DNA from: HXMU1420-2 sp034670145 | GTDB lineage: Bacteria; Pseudomonadota; Alphaproteobacteria; Rhodobacterales; Rhodobacteraceae | NCBI GenBank assembly: GCA_034670145.1 | Contig: JAXMOA010000002.1 | Coordinates: 186,001-250,000, forward strand | DNA length: 64,000 nucleotides | Direction of reading: 5' to 3' | Shown here: piece after piece, positions 7,934-17,661 of the stretch | Layout: the number at the start of each line of letters is the position of its first letter | Numbering within the stretch: the first letter of the stretch is position 1 | Notes under the pieces: generated by a model | Databases searched by the model: none | What the model saw: only the letters and a program-made list of their open reading frames with translations | Told to the model about the DNA's origin: nothing | Made by a program: the position numbers and the translations under genes

Positions 7934-9135
7934 TGCACAACAGGATAGGCCGCTTTCCAGCCGCGCCGGGTGCCCAGGGGCGTTGCGCGGGCCAGTTCGA
8001 TCCGCAAAAGCGCGCCGCCCTTTTGCGTCTGCCATTGGCTGACCAGGGTTTCCGTTTCCAACGTCACTGCGTTGGCCACCAGCCGCGTGCCCGCAGGCAA
8101 TCGGGTCCAGAGCGTTTGCAACATGGCGTCTGACAGGCCGCCGCCGACGAAGACCGCATCAGGAAGCGGCAGGTTGGCCAGGGCCTCGGGTGCGCGGCCC
8201 CTGACCACGTTCAGCCGGTCGACGCCCATGGTGCGGGCATTCGCATCGATCCGCTCGGCGCGTTGGGGATCGGCCTCGATCGCAATCGCCTGGGTCGAGG
8301 GATCTGCCAGCAGCCACTCGATCGAGATTGATCCTGATCCGCCGCCGATATCCCAGAGGGTTTCGAAGGGGCGCGGCGCCAATGCGGCCAGGGTCAACGC
8401 CCGCACCGGTGATTTCGTGATCTGCCCGTCATTGGCGAACAGGGCATCCTCGCGCCCGGGGACGCGCGACAGGCCGGGTGCGCCCAGCGGCTCGATCCCG
8501 ACGCAGACCGGATGGCTGAAGCGGTCTGTGGTGGTGTCAGACACCAAGGTTTGCGCCGCACACTCCTGAATGCGTTCGCGCGGCCCGCCAAGGGCCTCCA
8601 TCACATGTATCCGTGAGGTGCCAAATCCGAGGTCGCATATGGTCTGCCCCAACTCTGTCACCGCGGCACCATCGCGCAGCAAGACCAGGATGCGCGCGCC
8701 GGGTGCCAGATGAGGGCGCACCCGTTGCAAGGGGGCGGCATGCAGGCCGAGGCAGGTGGTGCGCTCCAACGCCCAGCCCAGACGCGCGGCGGCCAGGGCA
8801 AAACACGACACGCCGGGCAGGGCGTGCCATTCATGCGGCTCCAGATGTCGGGCGATCACGGCGCCTGCGCCGAACCAGAACGGATCGCCCGAGGCGAGCA
8901 CCACCACGCGCTGCCCGCGCAGTTCCAGCAGTTGCGCGATCCCTTCGGCAAATGGCACCGGCCAGTACAGGGTCTCGCACTGTAAATCCGGTAGCAGGTC
9001 CAGGTGCCTGGCCGCCCCCATCACGACTTCTGCGTTCTCCAGCGCCTCAAGGCTTGCGCGCGACAGCCCGTCCGGGCCATCTTCGCCCAAACCTACGATG
9101 CTTAGCCAAGGGCCTGTGTTTATGTCAGCCGCCAT
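7915..9135 (-). CDS. cobL: Precorrin-6Y C5,15-methyltransferase (decarboxylating) CobL
   Basis: A fusion of about 406 residues. The N-terminal half is a tetrapyrrole methylase (WLSIVGLGEDG near the start, VVVLASGDPFWFG) like CbiE; the C-terminal half is a CbiT-like SAM-binding domain (ETLWDIGGGSGSISIEW, then IAIEADPQRAERI). It methylates C5 and C15 and decarboxylates precorrin-6Y to precorrin-8. The ATG at 9135 is preferred; a GTG at 9144 is possible. Its start codon overlaps that of opposite-strand cobK, so cobL has no upstream spacer of its own. Confidence 0.93.
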   Translation of the reverse strand: MAADINTGPWLSIVGLGEDGPDGLSRASLEALENAEVVMGAARHLDLLPDLQCETLYWPVPFAEGIAQLLELRGQRVVVLASGDPFWFGAGAVIARHLEPHEWHALPGVSCFALAAARLGWALERTTCLGLHAAPLQRVRPHLAPGARILVLLRDGAAVTELGQTICDLGFGTSRIHVMEALGGPRERIQECAAQTLVSDTTTDRFSHPVCVGIEPLGAPGLSRVPGREDALFANDGQITKSPVRALTLAALAPRPFETLWDIGGGSGSISIEWLLADPSTQAIAIEADPQRAERIDANARTMGVDRLNVVRGRAPEALANLPLPDAVFVGGGLSDAMLQTLWTRLPAGTRLVANAVTLETETLVSQWQTQKGGALLRIELARATPLGTRRGWKAAYPVVQWSVTL

Positions 9136-9895
9136 GTCAGCCACGCCACCCAACCTGTTGCTGCTTGGCGGTACGACCGAGGCGACGGCGCTGGCGCGGC
9201 GCCTGAGTGAGACGGGGCTGCGGGCCACGTTTTCTTATGCAGGTCGGGTTGCACGCCCCAAGACGCAGCCTTTGCCCACGCGCACTGGCGGTTTCGGCGG
9301 TGTTGAGGGGCTGGTGCAGTATATTCGAACCCATGCGATTACCCATGTGGTTGATGCGACCCACCCGTTTGCGGCCCGGATGAGCCAGAATGCGGCCAGC
9401 GCCTGCCTGCGCACCAACACGCCGCTGGCGGCCCTGACGCGTCCGGCCTGGACGGCACAGCCGGGCGATGCCTGGACACATGTCCCTGACATCCCGGCAG
9501 CTGTAAAATGGCTGGCCGGGCCGCCGCGCTGTGTCATGCTGGCTATCGGTCGCATGCATCTGGAAGCCTTTGCAGCCCAGCCGCAGCACCGTTACCTGTT
9601 GCGCGTGATTGATCCGCCGCAATCGCCCATTGGATTGCCCAACCATCAAATGGTGATCGGAGCGGGGCCTTTTACCTTGCAAGATGACACCGCGCTGCTG
9701 CGCCAGCACAAGATCGACCTGGTCCTGTCCAAGAACGCCGGAGGCACCGCCGCCCGTGCCAAGATCGACGCCGCGCGTGCCCTGGGCATTGAGGTGTTGA
9801 TGATCGACCGACCGGCGATGCCCGACAGAGCCGAATTCCATCAGGTGGATGCGGTGCTCGACTGGCTTCATACCAGCACCGAACGCGGGGTATAG
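9122..9895 (+). CDS. cobK: Precorrin-6A reductase CobK, on the strand opposite its operon
   Basis: A 257-residue NADPH-dependent reductase that converts precorrin-6A to precorrin-6Y. Motifs include LLLLGGTTEATALARRL at the start, VVDATHPFAARMS, LLAIGRMHL-type and VLSKNAGGTAARAKIDAAR near the C-terminus. The ATG at 9122 follows AAGGGCC; a second ATG at 9134 is possible. It is the only gene on the plus strand inside the minus-strand cobalamin block: it overlaps the 5-prime end of cobL by 14 bases and the 3-prime end of cobJ by 28. Any dedicated promoter must lie inside cobL. Confidence 0.94.
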   Translation: MSAAMSATPPNLLLLGGTTEATALARRLSETGLRATFSYAGRVARPKTQPLPTRTGGFGGVEGLVQYIRTHAITHVVDATHPFAARMSQNAASACLRTNTPLAALTRPAWTAQPGDAWTHVPDIPAAVKWLAGPPRCVMLAIGRMHLEAFAAQPQHRYLLRVIDPPQSPIGLPNHQMVIGAGPFTLQDDTALLRQHKIDLVLSKNAGGTAARAKIDAARALGIEVLMIDRPAMPDRAEFHQVDAVLDWLHTSTERGV

Positions 9896-10620
9896 GCGCG
9901 CGCGCGCCCGGCCATGTCCAAAACCCGGGTCTGGCTGGATCCAACGATCACGACCGTGCGCATGTCTGCCATTTCGGGCGTCGCCTGGGTCAGGGGGACG
10001 ATGTTGATCTGCTCGTCCTTGGTGGACACTGCGCGCGCAAAGATCACCGGGCGTGCATCGGCGCAGGCCTGTCGCAAGACCTCCAAAGTGCGCGCAAACC
10101 CCTCTGGCCGGGAGGCGGAGCGGGGATTGTAGAAGGCCATGGCAAAATCCGCTTCTGCGGCCAGCTGCAATCGCTTTTCGATCAATGACCATGGCTTGAG
10201 GTTGTCGCTCAGATTGATGGCGCAGAAATCATGGCCCAAAGGCGCACCAACCCGCGCCGCCGCCGCCAGCATCGCGGTGATGCCGGGCAGGACGTCGATG
10301 GCGATGTCCCGCCAGGACTGAGGGCCGGCCTCTACCGCTTCAAACACGGCTGCGGCCATGGCGAACACGCCTGGATCGCCGGAGGACACCACCACCACAT
10401 GGCGACCGGATACAGCCATTTCCAATGCGTGTTGGGCGCGTTCCAGCTCTACCCGGTTGTCGCTGGGATGCAGGGTCAGCCCCGGACGTGGCGTGACCCG
10501 GCGTACGTAGGGGATATAGCCGACGATATCGCTGGCCCTTGCCAGGGCCGCTGTCACCTCGGGGGTGATCAGATCATCCCGCCCGGGGCCCAGACCGGCA
10601 ATCACCAGAGACCCGCTCAT
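9868..10620 (-). CDS. cobJ: Precorrin-3B C17-methyltransferase CobJ
   Basis: A 250-residue tetrapyrrole methylase that methylates C17 with ring contraction to precorrin-4. It shows VIAGLGPGRDDLITPEV at the N-terminus, VVVVSSGDPGVFAMA, VLPGITAMLAAAAR and the CobJ-typical FYNPRSASRP. Its start overlaps the cobI stop (ATGA), and its last 28 bases are antisense to the end of cobK. Confidence 0.95.
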   Translation of the reverse strand: MSGSLVIAGLGPGRDDLITPEVTAALARASDIVGYIPYVRRVTPRPGLTLHPSDNRVELERAQHALEMAVSGRHVVVVSSGDPGVFAMAAAVFEAVEAGPQSWRDIAIDVLPGITAMLAAAARVGAPLGHDFCAINLSDNLKPWSLIEKRLQLAAEADFAMAFYNPRSASRPEGFARTLEVLRQACADARPVIFARAVSTKDEQINIVPLTQATPEMADMRTVVIVGSSQTRVLDMAGRARAYTPRSVLV

Positions 10621-11360
10621 GGACGGCGGCCCTGTCCATGCACGATGATGATCGAGAAATAGGGCGTGACGCTGGTTTCGGCCTCGGCCAATCGGGTCAC
10701 TGTCTGGCGGGGCATCGTCGCAAACTCGACCAGCCAGGCCTCGTCATAGCGGCCCGCGCTTTGCAAGGCGCGCTTGATCTTGTCAATGTTGCGCCCGATT
10801 TTCATCACCACCAGAGCGTTGGTGTCGGCCATGCGGCGCACCAATTCGTCCTCGGGGAGGGTGCCCATCGCGACGGTCAGGACATCGTCCCCCCAGGTCA
10901 CAGGCAGGCCAGTGGCTGTCCATGCGCCTGACATGCCGGTGATTCCGGGTACGACCTCGACCGGCACTACGCCGATCATTCGTGAATGCAAATGCATGAA
11001 GGAGCCGTAAAAGAACGGATCCCCTTCGCAGAGCACCACGACATCCTCGCCGCGTGCCACGATTTCGTGCAGGCGGGCGACGCATTCGCTGTAAAACGTT
11101 GAGAGGATCTGGTTGTAGCGCGGATCACTGAGCGGGATTTCGGTGGTAACCGGGTACTCCATGGCCACTTCTTGGGCGTCCTCGGGGATGAGACCCTCGA
11201 CAATTCCGCGCGCCTGACCTTTGCGGCCAGCTTTGCGGAAATAGGCCACATGGCGCGCCTGACGCAACAGGCGGTCGGCGCGCACGCTCATCAAATCCTG
11301 ATCGCCGGGGCCCAGGCCCAAACCATAGATCGTACCTGGCTGACTCTGATCCACACTCAT
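10617..11360 (-). CDS. cobI: Precorrin-2 C20-methyltransferase CobI
   Basis: A 247-residue methylase that adds the C20 methyl group to precorrin-2, giving precorrin-3A. The start at 11360 gives IYGLGLGPGDQDLMSVRA near the N-terminus; the longer open frame upstream lies over cobH. Other motifs are VVLCEGDPFFYGSFMH and VVPGITGMSGAW. It overlaps the cobH stop by ATGA and the cobJ start by ATGA. Confidence 0.95.
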   Translation of the reverse strand: MSVDQSQPGTIYGLGLGPGDQDLMSVRADRLLRQARHVAYFRKAGRKGQARGIVEGLIPEDAQEVAMEYPVTTEIPLSDPRYNQILSTFYSECVARLHEIVARGEDVVVLCEGDPFFYGSFMHLHSRMIGVVPVEVVPGITGMSGAWTATGLPVTWGDDVLTVAMGTLPEDELVRRMADTNALVVMKIGRNIDKIKRALQSAGRYDEAWLVEFATMPRQTVTRLAEAETSVTPYFSIIIVHGQGRRP

Positions 11361-11986
11361 TCTGCACGACTCGCGATTGCATTGATTGCGGCGACCGTCA
11401 TTGCGCTGCCACCCAAACGGCCCTCTACAATCACGCAGGGAACAGGTTGGGCCTGCCACAAGGCGTCTTTGGATTCCATTGCGCCGACAAAGCCCACCGG
11501 ACACCCGATGATGGCGGCAGGGCGCGGGCAGTCCGGGTCTTCCAGCATGTTCAGCAAATGAAACAGCGCTGTGGGCGCATTGCCGATGGCGACCAAGGCG
11601 CCCTCCAGATGAGGCCGCCACAATTCCAAGGCTGCGGCCGAGCGCGTGTTGCCCATTTCAGCTGCCAGGGGGCGCACCGCCGGGTCATGCAGGGTGCAGA
11701 TCACCTCGTTCTGCGCTGGCAAGCGGGGGCGGGTGACGCCTTCGCTGACCATGCGCGCGTCGCACAGGATCGCGGCGCCAGATTCCAACGCGGTGCGCGC
11801 CGCCACGACCATACCTGGTGAAAAGCGGATGAAGGGCGACAGTTCGACCATACCCGCCGCGTGGATCATCCGCACGGCAACCTGCTCTTCATCCGGATCG
11901 AACCGTGCCAGATCGGCTTCGGCGCGGATTGTCGCAAAGCTCTGCTCGTAGATCGCAGCGCCATTTGTCTCATATTCATAGGGCAT
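11357..11986 (-). CDS. cobH: Precorrin-8X methylmutase CobH
   Basis: A 209-residue enzyme that moves the C11 methyl group to C12, giving hydrogenobyrinic acid. The catalytic histidine lies in MIHAAGMVELSP (near residue 43), and the family signature AIIGCPVGFVGAMESK is present. The start at 11986 overlaps the cobG stop by one base (TGATG), a coupling arrangement. Confidence 0.95.
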   Translation of the reverse strand: MPYEYETNGAAIYEQSFATIRAEADLARFDPDEEQVAVRMIHAAGMVELSPFIRFSPGMVVAARTALESGAAILCDARMVSEGVTRPRLPAQNEVICTLHDPAVRPLAAEMGNTRSAAALELWRPHLEGALVAIGNAPTALFHLLNMLEDPDCPRPAAIIGCPVGFVGAMESKDALWQAQPVPCVIVEGRLGGSAMTVAAINAIASRAE

Positions 11987-13173
11987 CACAACGGCTCCAT
12001 TCCGCTTATCAGCGCAGCGGGGCTGAGCCCGCGCCGGGCGGGCTCTTCCCACGAAGATCCCTCTATCACAAGGTCAAAGCGCCCCTCTCGTCCGACAAGT
12101 GTTCGGGCCGCGGGGCGAGGATAGGCACAGCCTTTGGCGCAGCCGCTTACATGCAGACGTGGCGCGGCTGTTTTTGGCCCGGTCGGGTCAGGGGCGCGGT
12201 CCGTTGCCAATTGTGCGGCCAACGCCCGGGTTTCCACTGTGGCGGCCTTGCAAAAAGGCGCGCCGGGGCAGGCATCTGTATTCAGCAAAGGATCATCCGG
12301 GGCCGTCACGAAGCCCTGAACAGGCAGGCTGTTGGTCGGCTGGAGCGGGTGGGACAGCACAAAGAGCCGCCAGGGCGTTGTGATCAGAACGTGTGCCGCA
12401 CTGGCCCGCATCAGATCAGCAAAGGCCGGGGCGGGGATGCTGCCAAAGGGGGCACCAAGGACCAGACCGGTTTTGAGCGGTCCCGGGTTCAAACGAGCGG
12501 CCACCGGCCCCGGTGCGGTCTGACACCAGGACTGGGGCAATTGATCTGCAACCGCGCGCATCCGGCGCGGTGCGTCTGCTGCCTGGCCCCTTGTCTGTGC
12601 AAACCAATGCGCCAGATCCAGCATAACCTCTATCGCCGTTTCCGGTGTGACCGCCCGCCCCAGGTTGGCGCCATCGGCGCGCACGATCAACCCATTTGGG
12701 CTGCGTTCCAATCGAATGTCGGCCGAATCCGTGCTCAACTGACGGGTCTGTGCGCAATCAATCGCAAAGCCGAATTTGCCCGGCAGATCGGGCAACTCTG
12801 CCAGCCGTGCCTCCAGCCCGGCGCTGAATTCTGTCACCTGGTCGCCCGGACCCCGCAGGGGAGCCGCCAGAATATTGCGCCGCTCTTCGAGTTTGTCAGT
12901 TGCGTCCAGCAAGCCCAATTCCCACAGGGCGGATTGCAAAGGGGCCAATCCGGCATCCTGCACCCCACGGATTTGCAGATTTGCCCGGCTTGTCAGATCC
13001 AGCATCCCGCTGCCGTATTCAGCAGCCGCCGCGCATAGGCCCAGCACCTGCGCCGCTGATAGCTGCCCGGCCCGAGGCCGCACGCGTACAATCAACCCAT
13101 CGCCGGAACGCATTGGGGTCAATGCGCCGGGGCACCAGCCCTTGGCCTCGGGGCGCGGGTCTGCGCCGCTCAC
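11986..13173 (-). CDS. cobG: Precorrin-3B synthase CobG
   Basis: A 395-residue member of the nitrite/sulfite reductase family that uses oxygen to make precorrin-3B, marking the pathway as the aerobic one. Near the C-terminus are the cluster-binding cysteines, ACPGAPFC (CX5C) and GCAKGC (CX3C), which hold a 4Fe-4S centre. The GTG start at 13173 is chosen because it overlaps the cobN stop (GTGA) and matches the pattern of the operon; upstream in-frame starts lie inside cobN. Confidence 0.92.
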   Translation of the reverse strand: MSGADPRPEAKGWCPGALTPMRSGDGLIVRVRPRAGQLSAAQVLGLCAAAAEYGSGMLDLTSRANLQIRGVQDAGLAPLQSALWELGLLDATDKLEERRNILAAPLRGPGDQVTEFSAGLEARLAELPDLPGKFGFAIDCAQTRQLSTDSADIRLERSPNGLIVRADGANLGRAVTPETAIEVMLDLAHWFAQTRGQAADAPRRMRAVADQLPQSWCQTAPGPVAARLNPGPLKTGLVLGAPFGSIPAPAFADLMRASAAHVLITTPWRLFVLSHPLQPTNSLPVQGFVTAPDDPLLNTDACPGAPFCKAATVETRALAAQLATDRAPDPTGPKTAAPRLHVSGCAKGCAYPRPAARTLVGREGRFDLVIEGSSWEEPARRGLSPAALISGMEPL

Positions 13174-16100
13174 GCCCGACGCTCCATCGCGGCCCTGATC
13201 GAGTTGCGCCGACTTTGCCAAAGGCCGGCCTCCTGCAATGCTGCAAAACGATCCCACATGGCCTGATGGGCTTGCGGGTTTGCCTCGGCCAGAAAGGAGG
13301 CCACTTCGGGCGCGCCCAAAGTCGCATCGTAGTAGGCATCAAACAAATGCGCCCCGACCACGTCGGCCAGTTGCGCAAAGGCTGCCATATGTTCCAAGGT
13401 AGCCGCGATTTCGGCGGCGCCGCGGAACCCGTGCCGGCGCATTCCGCCGATCCAATCCGCGTTGGCTGCCCGTGCCTGAACAACCCGCGCGATTTCTTCG
13501 GTCAGCGTGCGTGCGACGGGGCGATCGGGAATAGTATTGTCCAGATGGTATAGCTTTGCCGCCCCGCCGGTCACCTGTTTGGCTGCCGCAAACCCCGCCT
13601 CATGGGCGGCATAATCCGCAGCCAACAGTACATCGGTTTCCCGCAGGTCCTGTAAATGCACAAAGCTGTCTGCCTGTGCCACCCTTGCGGTGATACCCTG
13701 CCTGTCCTGAGCCACGCGTTCACCGTCCAGCGCCCAGCTGGACGCCTCCAGCCAGGCCTTGCCTGCCTGTGCGCGGGCCTCTTCTGTATAAACCTCGGGC
13801 AAATCGCCCATGCCCAGCCCAAACTGCCCCGGGCGCGGACCATAGACCCGCGACGCGGGCAACTGACCCACATAGGGGTTCCAATCTGCCGCCTCGTCGC
13901 GTGCGCTGAGCGCGCGCACGGCCTGAGCGAACAGGGCCGACAAGGTCGGAAATACATCCCGAAACAGGCCCGAGACCCGCAACGTCACATCCAGCCGGGG
14001 GCGGTCGAGGTCTGTAATCGGCAGGATTTCGATCCCGGATACACGTTCGCTGCCCGAGTCCCAGACTGGTTTGACCCCCAGCAAGTGCAAGGCCATTGCA
14101 AATTCCTCGCCCGCGGTGCGCATTGTGGCGGACCCCCATAGATCCACAATCAGACCTTTGGGATAGTCCCCTTCATCCTGCAAATGCCGCTGCACCAGTT
14201 CTTCGGCCAGCTTCACCCCCTGAGCGTAGGCTGAACGGGTCGGAACGCTGCGCGGATCCGTGGTGAACAGATTGCGCCCGGTGGGCAGCACATCATTGCG
14301 CCCGCGATAGGGCGAGCCGGAGGGGCCGGCCTCGATCCGCTGACCGGCCAGAGCCGCCAACAGGCCGCGCCGTTCTGCGGCGACTGAGGTTTCTGTGTCG
14401 AAACTCGCCGCAACCTGGGGCGTGCGGCCCCAGATGTGCAAACCATCGCCGAACTGGCTTTCCTTGATGTCACAGACAAATCGGTCGATGCGCGTAATCG
14501 CCTCGGCGGTGCTGGAGGCGGCCTCCAGCCCCAGGTCAGCCTCGACCCCCAAGGCTTGCGCCTCGTCGCGGATGTCCGATTGCAGCCGGTCGCGCCGGCC
14601 TGGGTCCAGGCCATCAGCGTTCGAAAACTCGTCCAGCAGCGTCTCTAGCCGCAAGAATCGGTCCGGGGTCTGGCTTTGGCGCAGGGCGGGGGGGATATGC
14701 CCCAATGTCACCGCGCCGATGCGCCGTTTGGCCTGCGCTGCTTCGCCCGGATCATTGACGATGAAGGGATAGATCACCGGGACATCGCCAATCAGAGCCT
14801 CGGGCCAACAGGTGGCAGAGAGGGCCACGGATTTGCCTGGCAACCACTCCAGCGTTCCGTGTGCGCCAATATGGATCAGCGCGTCAATGCTGCGGCTATG
14901 GCGGAGCCACAGATAGAAGGCCACATAACCGTGGCGTGGCGTGCGCGACAGGTCGTGATATTCATCCACGCGCAGGGCGGCCACGCCGCGCTCGGGCTGT
15001 AAGGCCACCAGCGCGTCGCCACGTGGGGCAATGGCGAAGTGAAATTGCCCGTCCACACAATCGGGGTCTGTTTCGGGAGCGCCCCAGACCGTGTCCAGAT
15101 CCAACTGCAAATCGCGGGGCAGGCTGCGCACTAAGTCACGATAGGCGGCCAGCGTCAGGCAAGGTGTCTTGGTGGCCAGATCGTCCACCAGATTGCCTCC
15201 ATCCGACAAGGCCGCACCATCCGGGTTTCCCATGTCTTCAAGAATCGCCTCGGCCGAGGCGAGTGCATCCAGACCCACCGCATGGGCCATCTGCCAATCC
15301 TTGCCCGGATAGGTCGACAGGACCATCGCTGTGCTGGGCGCTTTGGTCTGGCTCAGCCGCACATGCGCCGCGACCCGATCTGCGATGGCCTCTATCCGGT
15401 CTGCCTGTGCACGGTGGGCATAGCGCGCAAACTCCAAATCCGGGTCCCGCGCGCCAGGTTCCTTGAACGAAGCCACTCCGGCCAGTATCCGCCCATCCAC
15501 TTCTGGCAGGACCACATGCATGGCCAGATCGGCGGGCGAGAGGCCCCGCTCGGCCCCGGCCCAGGCGGTTTCTGTCGAGGTGGCCAGCGCGACCTGAAAC
15601 ACCGGCACCCCAGCGGCATCCAGGGGAGAGCACCCATCCGCGCCCCGTCCCGAAAACGCTGTTGCATTCACAATTGCATCAGGGCGCAGTGCGCGCACCT
15701 GACGCGTGAGCCAACTGGCGGCCTCGGGCGCCTTCAGCGATGGGGCAAAGAGTGCCCCAACCTCAAACCCGCGCGCGCGGAAGGCGGTGAACAAGGCCTC
15801 AATCGGTGCCAGATCCGCCGCCGTCAGATAGGCGCGGTAAAAGCTGATCAGAATGCGTGGCTGCGCGCCGGAAAACAGGGCGACCGGGCAGGTGAGCCCA
15901 TGCTCTGGGGTCCAGGCCCCGACCGAAGCCAGCGATTTGGCCCCGCGCACCGGCCCGGCATAGAGACCCGCCGCCAGGGAAAGTTGCGCCAAAGCGGCTT
16001 GCGCAGCTACGATTCCGCCTGTGTCGCACAGATGCTGCAACCTGCGCAGGGTCGAGACCGGCACGGTCGATACTGCATCCAGCCGGGCATCGGGCCGCCC

Positions 16101-16451
16101 ATCGCCCGGCAAAACCGCCAGGGCAATGCCCTGCGCGCGCGCCAGCGCTTCGACCTGTTGGAGACCATAAGACCAATAAGGTACGCCACCGATCAAACGG
16201 ATGAGGATTCCTTTGGCGCCGCTGAGGGTTTGCGCCACATAGGTGTCGACGGACAAAGGATGTTTCAGCGCGGCGAGATTGGCCAGCCGTAGCGTCGGCA
16301 ATGCGCCGTCGGCCCGTTTCCATGCCGCCCCGAACGCGCCAAGATCACTGTCGGAAAAGCTCAGAACAACCAGATCACCGGGGCTCTGTCCCAGATCAAC
16401 CGGCGTCTCGCCCTCTTCCAGCCCATGGCTTTCGCGGAACACCACATGCAT
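13170..16451 (-). CDS. cobN: Cobaltochelatase subunit CobN
   Basis: A protein of 1093 residues, the large subunit that binds hydrogenobyrinic acid a,c-diamide and cobalt; it is related to magnesium chelatase ChlH/BchH. It is shorter than the roughly 1250-residue Pseudomonas denitrificans type. Recognisable stretches include HIGAHGTLEWLPGKSVALS and NLFTTDPRSVPTRSAY. The start at 16451 follows GGAAGG; an ATG at 16490 is possible. The partner ATPase subunits cobS and cobT are not in the window. About 150 bases without a gene separate it from cobW. Confidence 0.96.
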   Translation of the reverse strand: MHVVFRESHGLEEGETPVDLGQSPGDLVVLSFSDSDLGAFGAAWKRADGALPTLRLANLAALKHPLSVDTYVAQTLSGAKGILIRLIGGVPYWSYGLQQVEALARAQGIALAVLPGDGRPDARLDAVSTVPVSTLRRLQHLCDTGGIVAAQAALAQLSLAAGLYAGPVRGAKSLASVGAWTPEHGLTCPVALFSGAQPRILISFYRAYLTAADLAPIEALFTAFRARGFEVGALFAPSLKAPEAASWLTRQVRALRPDAIVNATAFSGRGADGCSPLDAAGVPVFQVALATSTETAWAGAERGLSPADLAMHVVLPEVDGRILAGVASFKEPGARDPDLEFARYAHRAQADRIEAIADRVAAHVRLSQTKAPSTAMVLSTYPGKDWQMAHAVGLDALASAEAILEDMGNPDGAALSDGGNLVDDLATKTPCLTLAAYRDLVRSLPRDLQLDLDTVWGAPETDPDCVDGQFHFAIAPRGDALVALQPERGVAALRVDEYHDLSRTPRHGYVAFYLWLRHSRSIDALIHIGAHGTLEWLPGKSVALSATCWPEALIGDVPVIYPFIVNDPGEAAQAKRRIGAVTLGHIPPALRQSQTPDRFLRLETLLDEFSNADGLDPGRRDRLQSDIRDEAQALGVEADLGLEAASSTAEAITRIDRFVCDIKESQFGDGLHIWGRTPQVAASFDTETSVAAERRGLLAALAGQRIEAGPSGSPYRGRNDVLPTGRNLFTTDPRSVPTRSAYAQGVKLAEELVQRHLQDEGDYPKGLIVDLWGSATMRTAGEEFAMALHLLGVKPVWDSGSERVSGIEILPITDLDRPRLDVTLRVSGLFRDVFPTLSALFAQAVRALSARDEAADWNPYVGQLPASRVYGPRPGQFGLGMGDLPEVYTEEARAQAGKAWLEASSWALDGERVAQDRQGITARVAQADSFVHLQDLRETDVLLAADYAAHEAGFAAAKQVTGGAAKLYHLDNTIPDRPVARTLTEEIARVVQARAANADWIGGMRRHGFRGAAEIAATLEHMAAFAQLADVVGAHLFDAYYDATLGAPEVASFLAEANPQAHQAMWDRFAALQEAGLWQSRRNSIRAAMERRA

Positions 16452-16605
16452 GGTCAGTGCCCTTCCATCCGGGGCAGGAGAATGGCACATGACCCAGAGC
16501 AACAGGTGCGCGGGCAGCCCGAAACATTCGCCCGCCCGCAGGACGGCGCAATTGCCGGATCCTTCCAGCCTGTCCGCTCAGGAAACCAGGGCCGCCCCAA
16601 AACGC

Positions 16606-17661
16606 TTACTCTGCGGCTGCTGGCAGACCGGCCAGGGCCTGGGTGATGGCGTTGGTGTCAATGTCGTCATGTTCGGCAATCACGACCAAACGCCCCTGGC
16701 GCATTTCGTTTGTCGCCCAGGGGCGGTCAAACTGATGACGCACCCGCGCGCCAACGGCCTGCACCAGCAGGCGCATGGGTTTGCCAGACACAGCCGCATA
16801 GCCTTTGATCCGCAGAATGTTGCGTTCCTGGGCCAAATGCTCGATCCGGGCGACCAGATCGGCAGGATCCGCGACTTCGGGCAGATCAACCACGATGCTT
16901 TCGAAATCATCATGTTCGTGGTCGTCAAAGCCGTCGTGGTGGCTGGGGCGGGCCTCCATATCATCTTCGGCTGCGGCCTCCAGACCCAGGATGACGCGTG
17001 GGTCCACCTGGCCCTCGGCCACTTCGACCACGGGCAGGGGGCGCGGCGACTCGGCCTCGATCACTGCGCGCGCGGCGGCCACGCCCTCGGGGCCGGCCAG
17101 GTCCGGTTTGGTCAGCAGGATGATATCGGCACATGAGATCTGATCTTCGAACACCTCGCTTAGCGGTGTTTCGTGGTCCAGCGACTCATCTGCCTCGCGC
17201 TGGGCCTCGACGGCCTGAACGTTCGGCGCAAACCGCCCGGCTGCGACTGCTTCGGCATCAGCCAACGCGATGACCCCGTCCACGGTGATTTTCGAGCGGA
17301 TATCCGGCCAGTCAAACGCCTTGAGCAGGGGTTTGGGCAATGCCAGCCCAGAGGTTTCGATCAGGATGTGTTCTGGACGAGGCTCCAACGCCATCAGCGC
17401 CTCGATGGTTGGAATGAAGTCGTCGGCCACTGTGCAGCAGATACAGCCATTGGCCAGCTCCAGAATGTTCTCGGCCGGGCAGTCTTCGATCGCGCAACTT
17501 TTCAGGATATCGCCATCCACCCCGACGTCGCCAAACTCGTTGACGATAATGGCCAGCCGCTTGCCGCCCGGATTTTGCATCAAATGGCGGATCAGCGTGG
17601 TTTTCCCGGACCCCAGAAACCCGGTGATCACGGTAACAGGCAGTTTTTCAAGAGTGCTCAT
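16606..17661 (-). CDS. cobW: COG0523 GTPase CobW
   Basis: A 351-residue P-loop GTPase of the CobW branch. It shows Walker A TGFLGSGKTTL (about residues 13-23), the metal-binding NGCICCTV motif, LIETSGLALPKP and the LTKPDL base-recognition motif. A histidine/aspartate-rich loop (HHDGFDDHEHDD) separates the GTPase domain from the C-terminal domain, a further potential metal site. CobW-type proteins are proposed to deliver cobalt to CobN; cobN is the next gene here. Its ATG overlaps the DUF1636 stop. Confidence 0.93.
   Translation of the reverse strand: MSTLEKLPVTVITGFLGSGKTTLIRHLMQNPGGKRLAIIVNEFGDVGVDGDILKSCAIEDCPAENILELANGCICCTVADDFIPTIEALMALEPRPEHILIETSGLALPKPLLKAFDWPDIRSKITVDGVIALADAEAVAAGRFAPNVQAVEAQREADESLDHETPLSEVFEDQISCADIILLTKPDLAGPEGVAAARAVIEAESPRPLPVVEVAEGQVDPRVILGLEAAAEDDMEARPSHHDGFDDHEHDDFESIVVDLPEVADPADLVARIEHLAQERNILRIKGYAAVSGKPMRLLVQAVGARVRHQFDRPWATNEMRQGRLVVIAEHDDIDTNAITQALAGLPAAAE

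Noticed and set aside
16452..16605. Small gene between cobN and cobW
   Set aside because: No frame with start, ribosome site and recognisable product; treated as spacer.
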